Assembly: GCF_008520305.1 (NCBI RefSeq)
Contig: NZ_ML703258.1
Coordinates: forward strand, 124,001-188,000
Direction: 5' to 3'
Length of the DNA stretch: 64,000 bases
Origin: Mesorhizobium sp. SARCC-RB16n
GTDB taxonomy: Bacteria > Pseudomonadota > Alphaproteobacteria > Rhizobiales > Rhizobiaceae
The notes beneath the pieces were generated by a model that made no database searches, was not told where the DNA came from, and worked only from the letters and a program-made list of their open reading frames with translations. Below, one piece after another: positions 10,244-19,987 of this stretch. Position 1 is the stretch's first letter. Every line of letters begins with the position of its first letter. Made by a program: the position numbers and the translations under genes.

Positions 10244-10799
10244 GTAGTAAGTTCCTCTACCAGTCTTGGGCAACACGGATGGTCGGACTGAGTGTAGATA
10301 TCGTTCGGCGGATATCTTTGTCCGTATTGTCGCGATTGGTTCGATCTTGCCCTGAACGCTCTGGCGGCAGCACTCGGCCTGCGCTCGCGCTAGCCTCGAG
10401 TTTGCAATGTCGGCTCAGGATCGTGACGGGGCACCATGAATTCTGGTCCAATCGGATGCTTGATGTCGCGCAACGGATGCGACAATTTCTGCCATGTTGC
10501 TCGCCTCCAACTGCTGGTCACCCGCCGGGTCGACAGGCTGCAACTGGTCTGGATGTCGAGCAGCCCACAGCACGGGTGAATGCGGTGGTGATGAAGGCGG
10601 AACGACGGCGGCCGCTCTCCGGCGTGCGCCAGCACGTGGCACCCGGCAGCGTCGCGGCGAACGGCATCTTGGAGACCGTGCCTGGATGCTTCCGCGGGCG
10701 TCGGAGACGAATGCGTAACGCCGCGCAGGCCGCGGAGGGCCTACCGCACCGAACACTCGACATGCGTGTGCATCGCCAACGTATCAACTCGAACCAGCT
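10244..10799. other. Intergenic/decayed region, no intact gene
   Basis: About 555 bases with no intact gene. On the minus strand an ATG near 10490 has an upstream GGAG and opens MAEIVASVARHQ, but stops after 26 codons. A run near 10740-10800 reads DTLAMHTHVECS, which faintly recalls amidohydrolase starts. Both are too short to assign. The stretch is best described as remnants of unknown genes. Confidence 0.4.
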
Positions 10800-11684
10800 T
10801 CACTGCTTGGCAGTGCCTGCGTCCTTGGCTGCCAGACCGCCGATCGCCGACCAGTCGAGCTTGTCGCCGCCATGCGCGAACAAGGTAAGAAAGCGGTCAC
10901 GCAAGAGGCTTGCGAGCGGCAGTGGCACGCGCAAGTCCTCGGCGACGGCCAGCACGAGCCGAATGTCCTTGTACCCGAGCGGCGCGGCAAAGCCGGCCGG
11001 CTCAAACGCCTCGTCGGCGACGAGTGCGCCATAGGTTTTGTAGACGGGCGCGCCGAAGAGTGTTGATGTTAGGATGTCGAGATATTGATGCTTATCGATC
11101 CCGCCTTTGCCGACAAGCGCCAAGGCCTCGCCGAGCGACTCGAACACGGAGGCAATCAAAAAATTACCGCTCAGCTTGACGAGATTGGCCGCTTTCGGCG
11201 TTTCGGAGACGACGAACGTTTTCTGGCCGATCGCGTCGAAGAGAGGTAAAGCCATTTCGATGACGTCCGGTAGGCCCGCGGCGATCACAAACAGTTGGCC
11301 GGCGGCTGCGACATTTGGCCGTCCGAACACAGGCGCTGCGATGAATTGCTGACCGGCTTCAGCGTGATCGGCCGTCAGCCGCTCGGAAAGGGCGACGCTG
11401 ATCGTGCTCGCCGAAATATGGACGGCAGCCTTCGGAAGGTTCGCCAGTATGCCACCATCCCCATAGACCGCGCTCTCGACCGCGTGATCGTCCGCTAGCA
11501 TCGTAAATACGACTTTAGCCTGGCACGTATCCGAGACCTGGCTTGCGGCACGGGCGCCCTTACGGCAGAGGTCCTCGTCCTTACCTGGGGTCCGATTGTA
11601 TACAGTCACATCGTGGCCCGCCTGGAGGAGGTTCCCGGCCATGGCAGCGCCCATGTGCCCCAACCCGATGAATCCAACTTTCAT
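10800..11684 (-). CDS. 3-hydroxyisobutyrate dehydrogenase-family NAD(P)-dependent oxidoreductase
   Basis: Soluble beta-hydroxyacid dehydrogenase of 294 residues, a normal family length. The N-terminal dinucleotide-binding motif is MKVGFIGLGHMGAAMAGNL. The substrate-binding loop follows (ISASTISVALSERL). The catalytic lysine lies in KAANLVKLSGNFLIASV, equivalent to the conserved Lys of the GxxGxxxKxxxN motif, although the glycines are changed here to an ETPKAANLVKL context. The C-terminal all-alpha domain contains LGYKDIRLVLAVAE. AAAGGA precedes the ATG at 11684. Family members reduce or oxidise 3-hydroxyisobutyrate, tartronate semialdehyde or succinic semialdehyde (GLYR-type); sequence alone does not choose. 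No operon partner is visible. Confidence 0.9.
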   Translation of the reverse strand: MKVGFIGLGHMGAAMAGNLLQAGHDVTVYNRTPGKDEDLCRKGARAASQVSDTCQAKVVFTMLADDHAVESAVYGDGGILANLPKAAVHISASTISVALSERLTADHAEAGQQFIAAPVFGRPNVAAAGQLFVIAAGLPDVIEMALPLFDAIGQKTFVVSETPKAANLVKLSGNFLIASVFESLGEALALVGKGGIDKHQYLDILTSTLFGAPVYKTYGALVADEAFEPAGFAAPLGYKDIRLVLAVAEDLRVPLPLASLLRDRFLTLFAHGGDKLDWSAIGGLAAKDAGTAKQ

Positions 11685-12259
11685 TTGCGTATCCTTTCAT
11701 GGCCAAATGATTGAACCCAGCGCATCCGCTTCACCAACTCCGCTTCTGTTTGTCATGGCCTTTTCTTGCCCTCGTGAATTCGGTGCCAATAGGGCCACTC
11801 GGATTCGGGGCGGCGCGGCGGAGCTCGAAGTAGAAGCGCCCAGAACACTGACCGGTTGTCTCCGCCGGAGTGCCGAAAGGGCTCCGCATGGGGAGGGCGC
11901 ATGCGATGCCTCAGCGGTTTGCGGGACACTGCCATGGAGTGCGGCCATTGTCCTGGGCACCGCGATCTTCGCCGACTGGAACGTCGTGGTATTCTCAGAA
12001 CGCCGCTGTTATTTCGATTTCGCCCGAATACTCGGGGCGCCAGCTACATCATTGGAACGGATCACCCTCCCTCGTTTCAACTGCCCGACGAAGCGGCGCC
12101 GGGTTTGAGAAGGTTCTCGAGTGAACGGGACTTAATCGGCAATGGCGAGGCCGGAAGCTGGCCCATCTACGCGGCCATCAGTTGTGGCCACCTGGTAAGA
12201 CTAGCGGGAACACCATCGCATCGATGGAGCGCGCGCTGCGCAAGTCTTCTCGACAGTCC
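11685..12259. other. Intergenic region, no gene recognised
   Basis: About 575 bases between the dehydrogenase start and the response regulator stop. Several frames stay open for 60-170 codons on both strands, but none has a plausible ribosome site, family resemblance or normal composition. They are read as chance open frames in G+C-rich DNA. Confidence 0.4.
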
Positions 12260-12916
12260 TCAGGAAACTGGATTGGAGCTCGAGAGTCCCAGCCGCTCCG
12301 AGATGCGCACGAGGTCCGCTAGAGTACGAACCTCCATTTTTCGCATGACATGCCCGCGATGAATCTTGACTGTGATTTCGCTGAGACCCAGCTCGCCTGC
12401 GATCTGCTTGTTCATAAGGCCCTTGGTGACGAACGACATGACCTCCCTCTCCCGCGATGTCAGCGTTTGGTAGAGGGCCTTAGTGGCTGCGGTCGATTGC
12501 TCCTCGTCACATCTCTTGCGGTCACGTTCCAGAGCCGCGAAGACCGCGTCGAGCATGTCTTGATCCCGGAACGGCTTGGTCAGAAAGTCGACCGCCCCTG
12601 CCTTCATGGCCCGCACCGACATGGGTATGTCGCCGTGCCCTGTCATGAAAACGATAGGGATAGGGATGCCTGATCTCGCCAACTGGCCCTGGAAATCTAG
12701 GCCGCTCACGCCGGGAAGGCGAATATCAAGAACAATGCAGCTCGGCGCCTCAAGAGGTTTGCTCTGCAGGAACTCGGAGGCAGAAGCGAAGCTTTCGACC
12801 TGCAGTCCGACCGACCTGAACAGGTTGCTTATGGCTCCCCGCAAGCCGGCATCATCGTCTACGATATAGACAATGCTCGGAGTGGAGATCGAATTCCCGT
12901 TGGTTCCGGCGGTCAT
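12260..12916 (-). CDS. FixJ/NarL-type response regulator
   Basis: Two-component response regulator of 218 residues. Receiver domain: acidic pocket IVYIVDDDAG, phospho-acceptor Asp in VLDIRLPGVSG (about residue 64), switch Thr in VFMTGHGD, conserved Lys in DFLTKPF. A LuxR-type helix-turn-helix follows (LTSREREVMSFVTKGLMNKQ). The start at 12916 is supported by AGGAGG. The MTGHGD and FLTKPF motifs and the order of parts match FixJ-like regulators of rhizobia. A kinase remnant lies just upstream on the same strand (12933-13457), suggesting a former kinase-regulator operon. The regulator may now answer to one of the two intact kinases in the window. Confidence 0.92.
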   Translation of the reverse strand: MTAGTNGNSISTPSIVYIVDDDAGLRGAISNLFRSVGLQVESFASASEFLQSKPLEAPSCIVLDIRLPGVSGLDFQGQLARSGIPIPIVFMTGHGDIPMSVRAMKAGAVDFLTKPFRDQDMLDAVFAALERDRKRCDEEQSTAATKALYQTLTSREREVMSFVTKGLMNKQIAGELGLSEITVKIHRGHVMRKMEVRTLADLVRISERLGLSSSNPVS

Positions 12917-12932
12917 GAATTGCCTCCTGAAA

Positions 12933-13457
12933 TCAATCGCGGACCGGATGCCGTTTCCCTGACGACGTGAAAATGGCAAATGGAGCGTCAGAGACGATAC
13001 CGATATTACCCCGGTTGATTTCACCTCGACAAGAAGGGCCGGCTAATCCCTTTCGCAAGCGATCTTTGCTGCCGGTCGGGTCAGCAACTTGGCTCGGGAG
13101 GTATGTCGAAAAAGTCACTCCTCGGCGGACAGCACTCTGCACATCGATGTGCCCGCCCCACTGATCGACGGAAGCTTTGACCATTGGCAATCCGAGCCCA
13201 GCGCCTTTGGCTGCGGGCTTTGCGGAAAAGAACGGCTCAACCACTTGTGCCTCGACCTCCTCGGTGATGCCGCAACCACTGTCGCCGCCGCTCGTACCTC
13301 GATCGCCGGGCTGAACTGCCGGCCGACGGCCCGAGCTATCTCTGATAGCGATTTCGCATATCGACCTTGGTCGAAGTCTTTCGGCCGTAGCAGATCCGGC
13401 CTGCTGCCAACTCCAATTTTTTCGGTCGCCTCGCAAATCTCGCTCCATTCCAGTCAT
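12933..13457 (-). pseudogene. Histidine kinase C-terminal remnant (ATPase domain)
   Basis: Only the end of the catalytic domain survives: CGITEEVEAQVVEPFFSAKP followed by the G2 box GAGLGLPMV and the closing beta-strand (FSTYLP), in the order of HATPase_c domains of hybrid/PAS kinases. The upstream part of the frame is not kinase-like, so the N-box and H-box are lost or shifted out of frame. It sits between two response-regulator genes on the same strand and is probably the relic of their cognate kinase. The stop lies just before the ribosome site of the FixJ-like gene. Confidence 0.7.
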
Positions 13458-13503
13458 TCGTCCCGCCTTTCAGTTGCGGTACCGGCCACAAGGGCCCTTT
13501 GCG

Positions 13504-13908
13504 CTACGGATGACGTGTTTCATTTGGCCTGCTCTCGCTCTGCGCATTTACCGCCTTACTTACACATTCCAGCATTTCAGTGCCATCGAAGGGTTTGCTG
13601 AAGAAGGCCAGAGCTCCCGCGGCAAAGGCTTGGCAGCGGTCCCGCTCTTCTGGGTAAGCGGTGATGAAAATGATCGGCCTTGTATAGCGTCGTGCCAGAA
13701 GCGCATCCTGGAGCTTGAGACCTGACATCCCAGGCATCTGCACGTCTGTGATAACGCAATTCACCTGGTTCAGGCGAGCCGAATCCAGAAGCTCCTCGCC
13801 TGACGCGAAGGAGATAGCCTCATACCCGGCCGAACGCATCAGATTGGCGGTTGATGTCCGGACCGCACCATCGTCATCGACGATGGCAATCAAAGGGATT
13901 TGAGGCAC
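13504..13908 (-). CDS. Single-domain response regulator (receiver only)
   Basis: Stand-alone receiver domain of 134 residues. Acidic pocket LIAIVDDDGAVR, phospho-acceptor Asp in VITDVQMPGMSG (about residue 54), Thr in IFITAYP, conserved Lys in AFFSKPFDG. It stops soon after the domain with no output domain. The start is placed at the GTG at 13908 (VPQIPLIAIV), where the family resemblance begins; the frame is open for another 26 codons without a better ribosome site. Such proteins act in phosphorelays or by binding partners. It may have served the kinase whose remnant lies downstream. Confidence 0.85.
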   Translation of the reverse strand: MPQIPLIAIVDDDGAVRTSTANLMRSAGYEAISFASGEELLDSARLNQVNCVITDVQMPGMSGLKLQDALLARRYTRPIIFITAYPEERDRCQAFAAGALAFFSKPFDGTEMLECVSKAVNAQSESRPNETRHP

Positions 13909-14279
13909 TTCATTGTCTTTCTGATCCGTCCGAAGGGATCCCTCTGTCTGTCCCCCTCTATATCCCGACAATACAAAAATCTGCACTGCTTAGGAACCAT
14001 ACAAAGGTTTGCATCAGCTGGAGATGGCCATGATAGCAACGACATGGGCGCCATATCGGCAACACGAACTCCGTGGACAGTAATACCAAAGTGTGCGGCC
14101 ACCCATATCAAGAGATGATCCCTGTTAAACTCATACAGAATGGAGAAAATCTCAGAGAGTTGTAGTTTCGGTCCATGTCAGTTGAGGTCAACTGAAGCCA
14201 GTTCGGTAGCCCATTCGGATTTGTTCGGGAACCACGGCATCGTGATTGATGATGGGCAGGAATTTCAGGAGCTACTCCA
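13909..14279. other. Intergenic region, no gene seen
   Basis: About 370 bases between divergent transcription units (the receiver gene on minus, the AraC-family gene on plus). It is A+T-richer than its neighbours (for example 13960-14060) and probably contains both promoters. An open plus-strand frame from 14140 shows no family resemblance, although it might hold a frameshifted N-terminus of the next gene. Confidence 0.35.
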
Positions 14280-15137
14280 ATGCAGCAAGCGCGTGCGTCT
14301 GAGTCTCATGTTGGTCGATCAGGGCAAGAGTACCTGGCTCCTCAGCGTCGTCCGGCGCCAATTGTCCGCGTCAGGGGAGCACATGCATCCGACTCATCAA
14401 GTTCATCCCCGGACAGTCCAGACCTGGCAACCTCGTCGGAGTTCTCGATTATTCTCGGGCATCTCGACCTTCTCCTTTCCGTAGCTGGATTGCCGACAGC
14501 TCGTCCGACCGGCGACGGCCGGTTCGCCGGCGATGCCACGGCGGCCGGCCTGCTAAGACCGGCCAGCAGAATCCAGCAACCTGTCGATCCGATCGTCGAA
14601 CAGCTGTCGCAGGCGCTCGAGGCTGCCGAGTGCAGCCAGGACGATTTCGCCTGCCTCTATGCAGATTCGCTCCGCCTCGCCCTTGTCGCTCGGTTGCTTG
14701 TCTTGCAGTCCGATCCCGCATACCGGGGGAACCAGCGTTCGGCCCAGCCACAGAACACACTCCCCATGTGGCGCCTCAAGCGCACCGCCGAGTATATCGA
14801 GGCAAATCTCGGAGAAACGATTACCTTGAGCGACATGGCTGCGGTGACCGGACTCAGCCGGATGCACTTTGCTGCCCAATTCCGGGCTGCAACAGGGATA
14901 CGTCCGCACGAATTTCTTCTACGGCGACGTATCGAACGTGCCAAGGAAATGCTCGCCAAAACCCAAACGCCGCTGGTCGAGATTGCCCTCAGCATAGGCT
15001 TCCAGACGCAATCCCATTTTAGCGTCGTCTTCAAACGTTTCGTCGGCGAGACGCCGAACCGTTGGCGTTCAATCAATTCGGGAGTGACCCGTGAGCGAAC
15101 TTCCGGTCACGGGATGCTCGCCACTTCCCACACCTGA
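14280..15137 (+). CDS. AraC-family transcriptional regulator, N-terminus doubtful
   Basis: The C-terminal ~100 residues are a clear AraC/XylS double helix-turn-helix: ETITLSDMAAVTGLSRMHFA and IALSIGFQTQSHFSVVFKRF, then VGETPNRWR. The middle (DPIVEQLSQALEAAE, FACLYADSLRLALVARLL) is typical of the linker of this rhizobial AraC subgroup. The first ~90 residues have biased composition (Ser/Arg-rich) and no resemblance to the usual sensor domain, so the true N-terminus may lie in another frame with a frameshift near 14500. It precedes a small secreted protein and htrA on the same strand, with 65 and about 135 bases between them. A regulatory link is possible but not shown. Confidence 0.75.
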   Translation: MQQARASESHVGRSGQEYLAPQRRPAPIVRVRGAHASDSSSSSPDSPDLATSSEFSIILGHLDLLLSVAGLPTARPTGDGRFAGDATAAGLLRPASRIQQPVDPIVEQLSQALEAAECSQDDFACLYADSLRLALVARLLVLQSDPAYRGNQRSAQPQNTLPMWRLKRTAEYIEANLGETITLSDMAAVTGLSRMHFAAQFRAATGIRPHEFLLRRRIERAKEMLAKTQTPLVEIALSIGFQTQSHFSVVFKRFVGETPNRWRSINSGVTRERTSGHGMLATSHT

Positions 15138-15202
15138 TCGCAACCGGCCTCTCCTGTGGATCGATCGCAGGAGAATGGCGAAGAATGGCCAAGGAGACCG
15201 AA

Positions 15203-15499
15203 ATGAAGAGCAAGCTCAAATTTTGGCAGGTTTTATCGATCGTCACGGCAATCATCACCCCGGCCTGTGCGGCAGGGTCCTCGCTGACTGCATCGGCTCA
15301 AGGCGGCGAAACCGCGGCGGCGGTCGTTGCCGACCAGATCCGCAGTCAGGGTTTCCCCTGCAAGGGCCCGATCTCGGCGGAGCGTCTCGATGCCGAATCT
15401 GTACCCAATGAAACCGCTTATCTGCTGCGGTGCGACGCCAGGGCTTATCGGGTGCTTCTCATACCTGATCAGGCTGCCATCGTGACGAGCGTGGGTTGA
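15203..15499 (+). CDS. Small exported protein of unknown function
   Basis: Not recognised. The 98-residue product begins with a basic patch and hydrophobic stretch (KFWQVLSIVTAIITPACAA) that looks like a signal peptide cleaved near ASA. The mature part has two cysteines (FPCKGP and LLRCDARAY), which could form a disulfide, and ends with a beta-rich segment (YRVLLIPDQAAIVTSVG). The start at 15203 is chosen for AAGGAGA a few bases before the ATG. It lies between an AraC-family gene and htrA, suggesting an envelope or stress role by context only. Confidence 0.65.
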   Translation: MKSKLKFWQVLSIVTAIITPACAAGSSLTASAQGGETAAAVVADQIRSQGFPCKGPISAERLDAESVPNETAYLLRCDARAYRVLLIPDQAAIVTSVG

Positions 15500-15634
15500 G
15501 GCACCTGAACTCACGCAGTTGCCCGACTAATCAATTGGATTCTCCGGACCTCGGGCCGCAACCAGCCGCGGCACCAGAGCTCCAGCCATCCTCAGTCTCG
15601 GCTGGTTGTCCGTCCATCAGAAGGAAGATAAGCC

Positions 15635-17107
15635 ATGGTTAAGTACATCAACTCCCGTCAATCTGGACCACAAGCTTACCGGTTGGGGGTCAAGGCGGCC
15701 GTCCTCGGGTCGGTTGCACTGCTTGGTGGGACACTGGCGTTCCATGAACTCGGCTTTTCAAGACAGGCCGATACGGCGCAAGCCGCCGAACCTGCAGCCC
15801 CACCCGACGGCTTTGCCAACATCGTGGCTAAGGTCAGACCGGCTGTCCTGTCGGTGCGCGTGATAATCGACGAGACCCGAGAAACTGCAAGCACAGATGA
15901 AGGCAAAAGCCCGGCCGTGTCGCCTGGTTCAGCCTCGTCAGGTGAACACGAAGTGATCCTCGGCGAGGGATCGGGTTTCTTCATCTCGGCAGATGGCTAC
16001 GCGGTAACCAACAACCACGTGGTTAATCATGCCGAGGCCGTCGTAGTGGCCACCGGCGACGGCAAGAGCTACAAGGCCAAAGTCGTCGGCACGGACTCCA
16101 AGACTGATCTCGCCCTGATCAAGGTTGACGGGCACGATTTTCCGTACGTCAGATTTGCCGACCGACAACCGCGCGTTGGTGATTGGGTGATCGCGATCGG
16201 CAATCCGTACGGTCTCGGCGGCACTGTCACTTCTGGCATCGTTTCCGCAGAAGGACGAGACATCAATGCCAACCCGTATGACAACTTCATTCAGATCGAT
16301 GCTCCGATAAACCGTGGCAATTCCGGTGGCCCGGCCTTCGATACCGACGGCAATGTGATCGGTGTCAATACGGCCATCTTCACGCCCTCAGAAGGCTCGG
16401 TCGGAATTGGCTTCGACATTCCGGCGGCTACCGTGAAAGCGGTTGTCGCTCAACTCAAGGACAAGGGATATGTGACGCGCGGCTGGCTCGGCATTCATGA
16501 TGAACCGATCGTCGCGGATATCGCCGCTGCGCTTGACTTGAGCAAGGCGAGAGGCGTTCTTGTCGATGATGTGGAGCCTACTGGCCCTGCAATCAAAGCA
16601 GGGGTGAAGCCGGGGGATGCCATCACGGCCGTCAATGGTGCGCCGATTGATGACCCCCTAGACCTGGCACAGAAGATCGGCGAAATGGCGCCGGGGACTA
16701 CGGTGTCATTAAGTATCCATCGCGATGGCGAGGCCAAGGACCTGAACATCAAGCTGGGAACCATGCCGGTCGACCGCCAGCCACAGGTCACCGCACCAAC
16801 CGAGAGCAGGGTTGGCACCCCCAACAAGCAAGATCTTGGGTTCGTGCTAGCGCCTGCAAACCAGACTGCGGGCACCAGAAAGCCGGGAGTGATGGTCGTT
16901 GCCGTCGATCCCAACGGTCAGGCAGCGGAGCGTGGGTTGCAGGCTGGCGACATCATTCTCGAGGTCGGCGGCAAGACGGTCTCGAACCCTGACGATGTCC
17001 ACACGACTCTTGCATCGCTCCGCAACAGCGGCAAGGCAGCCGCGCTGGTACGGATCAAATCGGGCGATGCCATCCGGTTCGTGGCGCTGCCTCTCACAAA
17101 CATTTAG
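15635..17107 (+). CDS. degP: DegP/HtrA-type periplasmic serine endopeptidase
   Basis: Periplasmic protease/chaperone of the Do family, 490 residues. An N-terminal membrane anchor or signal (AAVLGSVALLGGTLAF) leads to a trypsin-like domain with the full catalytic triad: His in AVTNNHVVNHA, Asp in KTDLALIKVD, Ser in INRGNSGGPAFD. Two PDZ domains follow, one beginning RGWLGI and the other VMVVAVDPNGQAAERGLQAG. A good ribosome site (GAAGGAAG) precedes the ATG. It degrades misfolded envelope proteins in its family. It is preceded on the same strand by a small exported protein and an AraC-family regulator, and faces a large PAS kinase gene tail to tail. Confidence 0.95.
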   Translation: MVKYINSRQSGPQAYRLGVKAAVLGSVALLGGTLAFHELGFSRQADTAQAAEPAAPPDGFANIVAKVRPAVLSVRVIIDETRETASTDEGKSPAVSPGSASSGEHEVILGEGSGFFISADGYAVTNNHVVNHAEAVVVATGDGKSYKAKVVGTDSKTDLALIKVDGHDFPYVRFADRQPRVGDWVIAIGNPYGLGGTVTSGIVSAEGRDINANPYDNFIQIDAPINRGNSGGPAFDTDGNVIGVNTAIFTPSEGSVGIGFDIPAATVKAVVAQLKDKGYVTRGWLGIHDEPIVADIAAALDLSKARGVLVDDVEPTGPAIKAGVKPGDAITAVNGAPIDDPLDLAQKIGEMAPGTTVSLSIHRDGEAKDLNIKLGTMPVDRQPQVTAPTESRVGTPNKQDLGFVLAPANQTAGTRKPGVMVVAVDPNGQAAERGLQAGDIILEVGGKTVSNPDDVHTTLASLRNSGKAAALVRIKSGDAIRFVALPLTNI

Positions 17108-17317
17108 CGAGTCATCCAAATCAGACATATCTGCAATTTATCGCATCGCCTATCGACGTCGTGAACGACACTGCCTCGCTTATAAGCGCGGCCTTCCCAT
17201 AGTAGACACGCCATCGACCACCATGTCCTGTCCGGACTAGCCCAGCGTCTTCTGATAGCAGCCACGCGATGGTTCCTGCAACATCTTCATGCATTTCAGA
17301 GACGGGTGGTCGGGCGC

Positions 17318-19987
17318 CTACCTGGCGCGTGGGGCGGAGGCGGTCTCATCACTTTCCGGGGGCAGCGTGAACTGAAAGACGGCACCCCGCGGTTGGTTCG
17401 CACTGGCCCACAGCCGTCCGCCATGGGCTTCTACGAGCGACCGGCAGATTGCCAGACCCATGCCCATGCCGTCCGGTTTGGTCGTGTAGAAGGCATCGAA
17501 AACGCGGTCCAGGCTCTGAGGGTCCAATCCGGGACCGCTATCGCACACTGCCACGCGTATCCCCCCATCCGTCTCTATCTCGGTGCTGATCCGCAGGTTC
17601 AGTTCCCCTTTGGTAGTGCTGCTCATCGCCTCGACGGCATTCATGATCAGGTTAAGGAGCACCTGTTGCAGCAGGATACGGTCGCCACTAACCGGCGCCA
17701 GATCCCTCGCGAGCTCAGCCTGTAACGAGACGCGCTGCCGCAGCACTTCACTGCGTGTCAAGGCAATCACGTCCCGAACGGCTTCGTTGAGGTCGAACCG
17801 ATCTTTCCGTGGCGGTGCTTTTTTGACGAGAGCTCGGATACGACCGATGACATCGCCGGCCCGGTTGCTGCTTTTCACGATTTCATCGAGTGCGAGCCGC
17901 ACTTCCTCCACGTTAGGCGGTTGGCCCGCCAGCCACCGCAACGCCGCCTGAGCGTTGGCGAGCGTTGCGGTGATGGGCTGGCTGACCTCATGTGCGATCG
18001 AGGCCGTGAGTTGCCCCATGGTGGTGACGCGGTTGACTCGTGCGAGTTCCGCCTGAGCAGTTCGCAAGGCTTCAGAGATCATAATGAGGTCCGTAAGATC
18101 GCGTACGACCACAAGTGCGGCTTCGACGCGGCTGGAATCCATCCGCAACGGCGTATACGACATGGCAAGGTAGCGTCGCCCGAGCGAGGTCGTGAACCAC
18201 TCCGTGTAACGTACTTCTTCGCCCTCGAAACACCGATCCAAATGCGGTTTGATGGTCTGTTCAAAGGCCGCGGCCCCCAAAAGGTCAGCCACATGCTTCC
18301 CAATGCACATGTGGACCGGCACTCCCCAAAGTCGCTCATAAACCGGATTTACGCGTCGATATCGGTGGTCTTTCCCCACCATGGAAATGGCGTCGGGTGA
18401 GCTTTCAAATACCTGGGCGGCCAGATATTCTGCGCGTTTGCGTTCTGCGATGTCTTCGCAGACAATCAAGATGACGGGCACACCCTTCATCAGCATGGCT
18501 CTGGCAGTTTCGCGAACCCAGAGCACCTCGCCGCTCTTACGGAGCTTGCGCAGCTCCCAACTGGCGACTTTGCCGAGTTCGTCGAGGCACCGCGTCATGT
18601 TACGCTGCGCTTCAGCTCGATCAGCTTCATGGAATATCTTCAGTGCGGATTCACCCACCAACTCGTCGACCCGGTAGCCAAGTTGCTCGGCTCCGTAGGG
18701 ATTCACGGACAGGACGGTCCGGGTGGCACCGATCATGAAATACATAGTCGGATTATGCTCGAATACTCCTCTCCACTTTTCTTCGTTTTCCCGAAGTGCT
18801 TCCTCAGCATGCTTGCGCTTGGTAATGTCCGTAAGTGTCAGTAACACACGGTCGAGCTTGGAAGATCCGGGTGGGAGTGTGACCGCCAAAAGGACCGTCC
18901 GTCGGTCCCCTTTCAGTGTTTGAAGCGTCGTTTCGGCTGAAAAAAGGGAGAGCCCTTCTGCGATTGCGATCAGTCCCCCGGCAAACGCGTCCATCGTTTC
19001 CGGTGTTTCCGGGGTAAATACGGCATCGAGCGAATCGAGGAGCTGGTTCTTGCTCTCGGCGTTGAACAGGTCGATCGTGGTGTCGTTCACGTCGATCACC
19101 TTCACCAGCGAAATGCATTGTCGTACAAACTCCGGATGTGAAGCGAAATAGGCACGGAAGTCTTCGACGCCCTTGGCCTTGAGCTCGTCTATTGCGGCTT
19201 TGATCAGAGAGAAGTCCTCTTCCAATATCGATACGCCTGCCGTCCGGAAGATGCTCTTGTACCGTCTCTCGCTCTCGCGCAGCGCCTCCTCTGCGCGCTG
19301 GCGCCCGGTGATGTCGTTGTTAGTCTCCAAAACGGCAACAGGATGGCCTCCTCCGTCCCGCTGTAATGCCCATCGGCTGGCTACTGCGACCTGCGTTCCG
19401 TCGCGCTTCGTATGAATGAGTTCGCCTTCCCAACCGTTGCTGCGTAGCAGCTCGGCGTTGATCTCTTCAAGCGGCGCCGGAAAGATCGTTTGCATAAGCT
19501 GGTGGCACACGTTTCCTACGGCTTCGTAGCTCGTCCATCCGTACAGGCTCTCGGCAGCGCGATTCCAATAGGTGATCCGATGACGCATATCGCGCACCAA
19601 AATGGCATCGTGCGAGAGCCCAAGGAGGCTGGCCTGCTCGCGGACTGTTTCTGCCGCTGATTGGCCATGCACGACGAGCAGGGCGGTCACCCCGATAACG
19701 CCGATACTGACTAAGAGGTTGACGACACCAGGAGTGTCCGGCGCTTCGGGTGCCGATAGAAAATAGCTCAATAAGGTGAGCCCAATACAGCCCGCGGTAA
19801 TCATTGTGAGGCCCCACACGCGGCAGAACCTGGTAGCCATCAAGACAACAGCAACATAGAAAACCCCCACCGGGATGTCAGCCTGCGTGGCCGTATCCGC
19901 AACGAAGATTGCTGTCGCAAGCGCGCCGCTTATAGCAAAAGGTAGCGTCTTGCTTGCCCGCCGAAGCGGGTGCGACTGGTTAATCAT
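17318..19987 (-). CDS. Multi-PAS membrane histidine kinase
   Basis: Sensor kinase of about 889 residues. N-terminal membrane region with about four helices (GALATAIFVADTAT, FYVAVVLMATRF, MITAGCIGLTLLSYFL, LLVSIGVIGVTALLVV), then at least four PAS/PAC units (for example HDAILVRDMRHRITYWNRA, RVNPVYERLWGVPVH) separated by the usual coiled linkers (RAEEALRESERRYK). The phospho-acceptor box is GQLTASIAHEVSQPITA (His near 665). The ATPase domain has N-box LNLIMNAVEA and G-box GMGMGLAICR. A start at 19987 is taken because the membrane domain begins there; a GTG at 20029 is equally in frame, and neither has a strong ribosome site. Its kinase core is a close relative of the CHASE3 kinase at 5828-7396. 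No adjacent regulator. Confidence 0.9.
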   Translation of the reverse strand: MINQSHPLRRASKTLPFAISGALATAIFVADTATQADIPVGVFYVAVVLMATRFCRVWGLTMITAGCIGLTLLSYFLSAPEAPDTPGVVNLLVSIGVIGVTALLVVHGQSAAETVREQASLLGLSHDAILVRDMRHRITYWNRAAESLYGWTSYEAVGNVCHQLMQTIFPAPLEEINAELLRSNGWEGELIHTKRDGTQVAVASRWALQRDGGGHPVAVLETNNDITGRQRAEEALRESERRYKSIFRTAGVSILEEDFSLIKAAIDELKAKGVEDFRAYFASHPEFVRQCISLVKVIDVNDTTIDLFNAESKNQLLDSLDAVFTPETPETMDAFAGGLIAIAEGLSLFSAETTLQTLKGDRRTVLLAVTLPPGSSKLDRVLLTLTDITKRKHAEEALRENEEKWRGVFEHNPTMYFMIGATRTVLSVNPYGAEQLGYRVDELVGESALKIFHEADRAEAQRNMTRCLDELGKVASWELRKLRKSGEVLWVRETARAMLMKGVPVILIVCEDIAERKRAEYLAAQVFESSPDAISMVGKDHRYRRVNPVYERLWGVPVHMCIGKHVADLLGAAAFEQTIKPHLDRCFEGEEVRYTEWFTTSLGRRYLAMSYTPLRMDSSRVEAALVVVRDLTDLIMISEALRTAQAELARVNRVTTMGQLTASIAHEVSQPITATLANAQAALRWLAGQPPNVEEVRLALDEIVKSSNRAGDVIGRIRALVKKAPPRKDRFDLNEAVRDVIALTRSEVLRQRVSLQAELARDLAPVSGDRILLQQVLLNLIMNAVEAMSSTTKGELNLRISTEIETDGGIRVAVCDSGPGLDPQSLDRVFDAFYTTKPDGMGMGLAICRSLVEAHGGRLWASANQPRGAVFQFTLPPESDETASAPRAR

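Noticed and set aside
10741-10800. Amidohydrolase start (DTLAMHTHVE) on the minus strand
   Set aside because: Only ~19 codons before a stop; no further conserved piece could be found in any frame.
11596-12362. Two long plus-strand frames (170 and 168 codons)
   Set aside because: No ribosome site, no family resemblance, partly antisense to the response regulator; chance frames.
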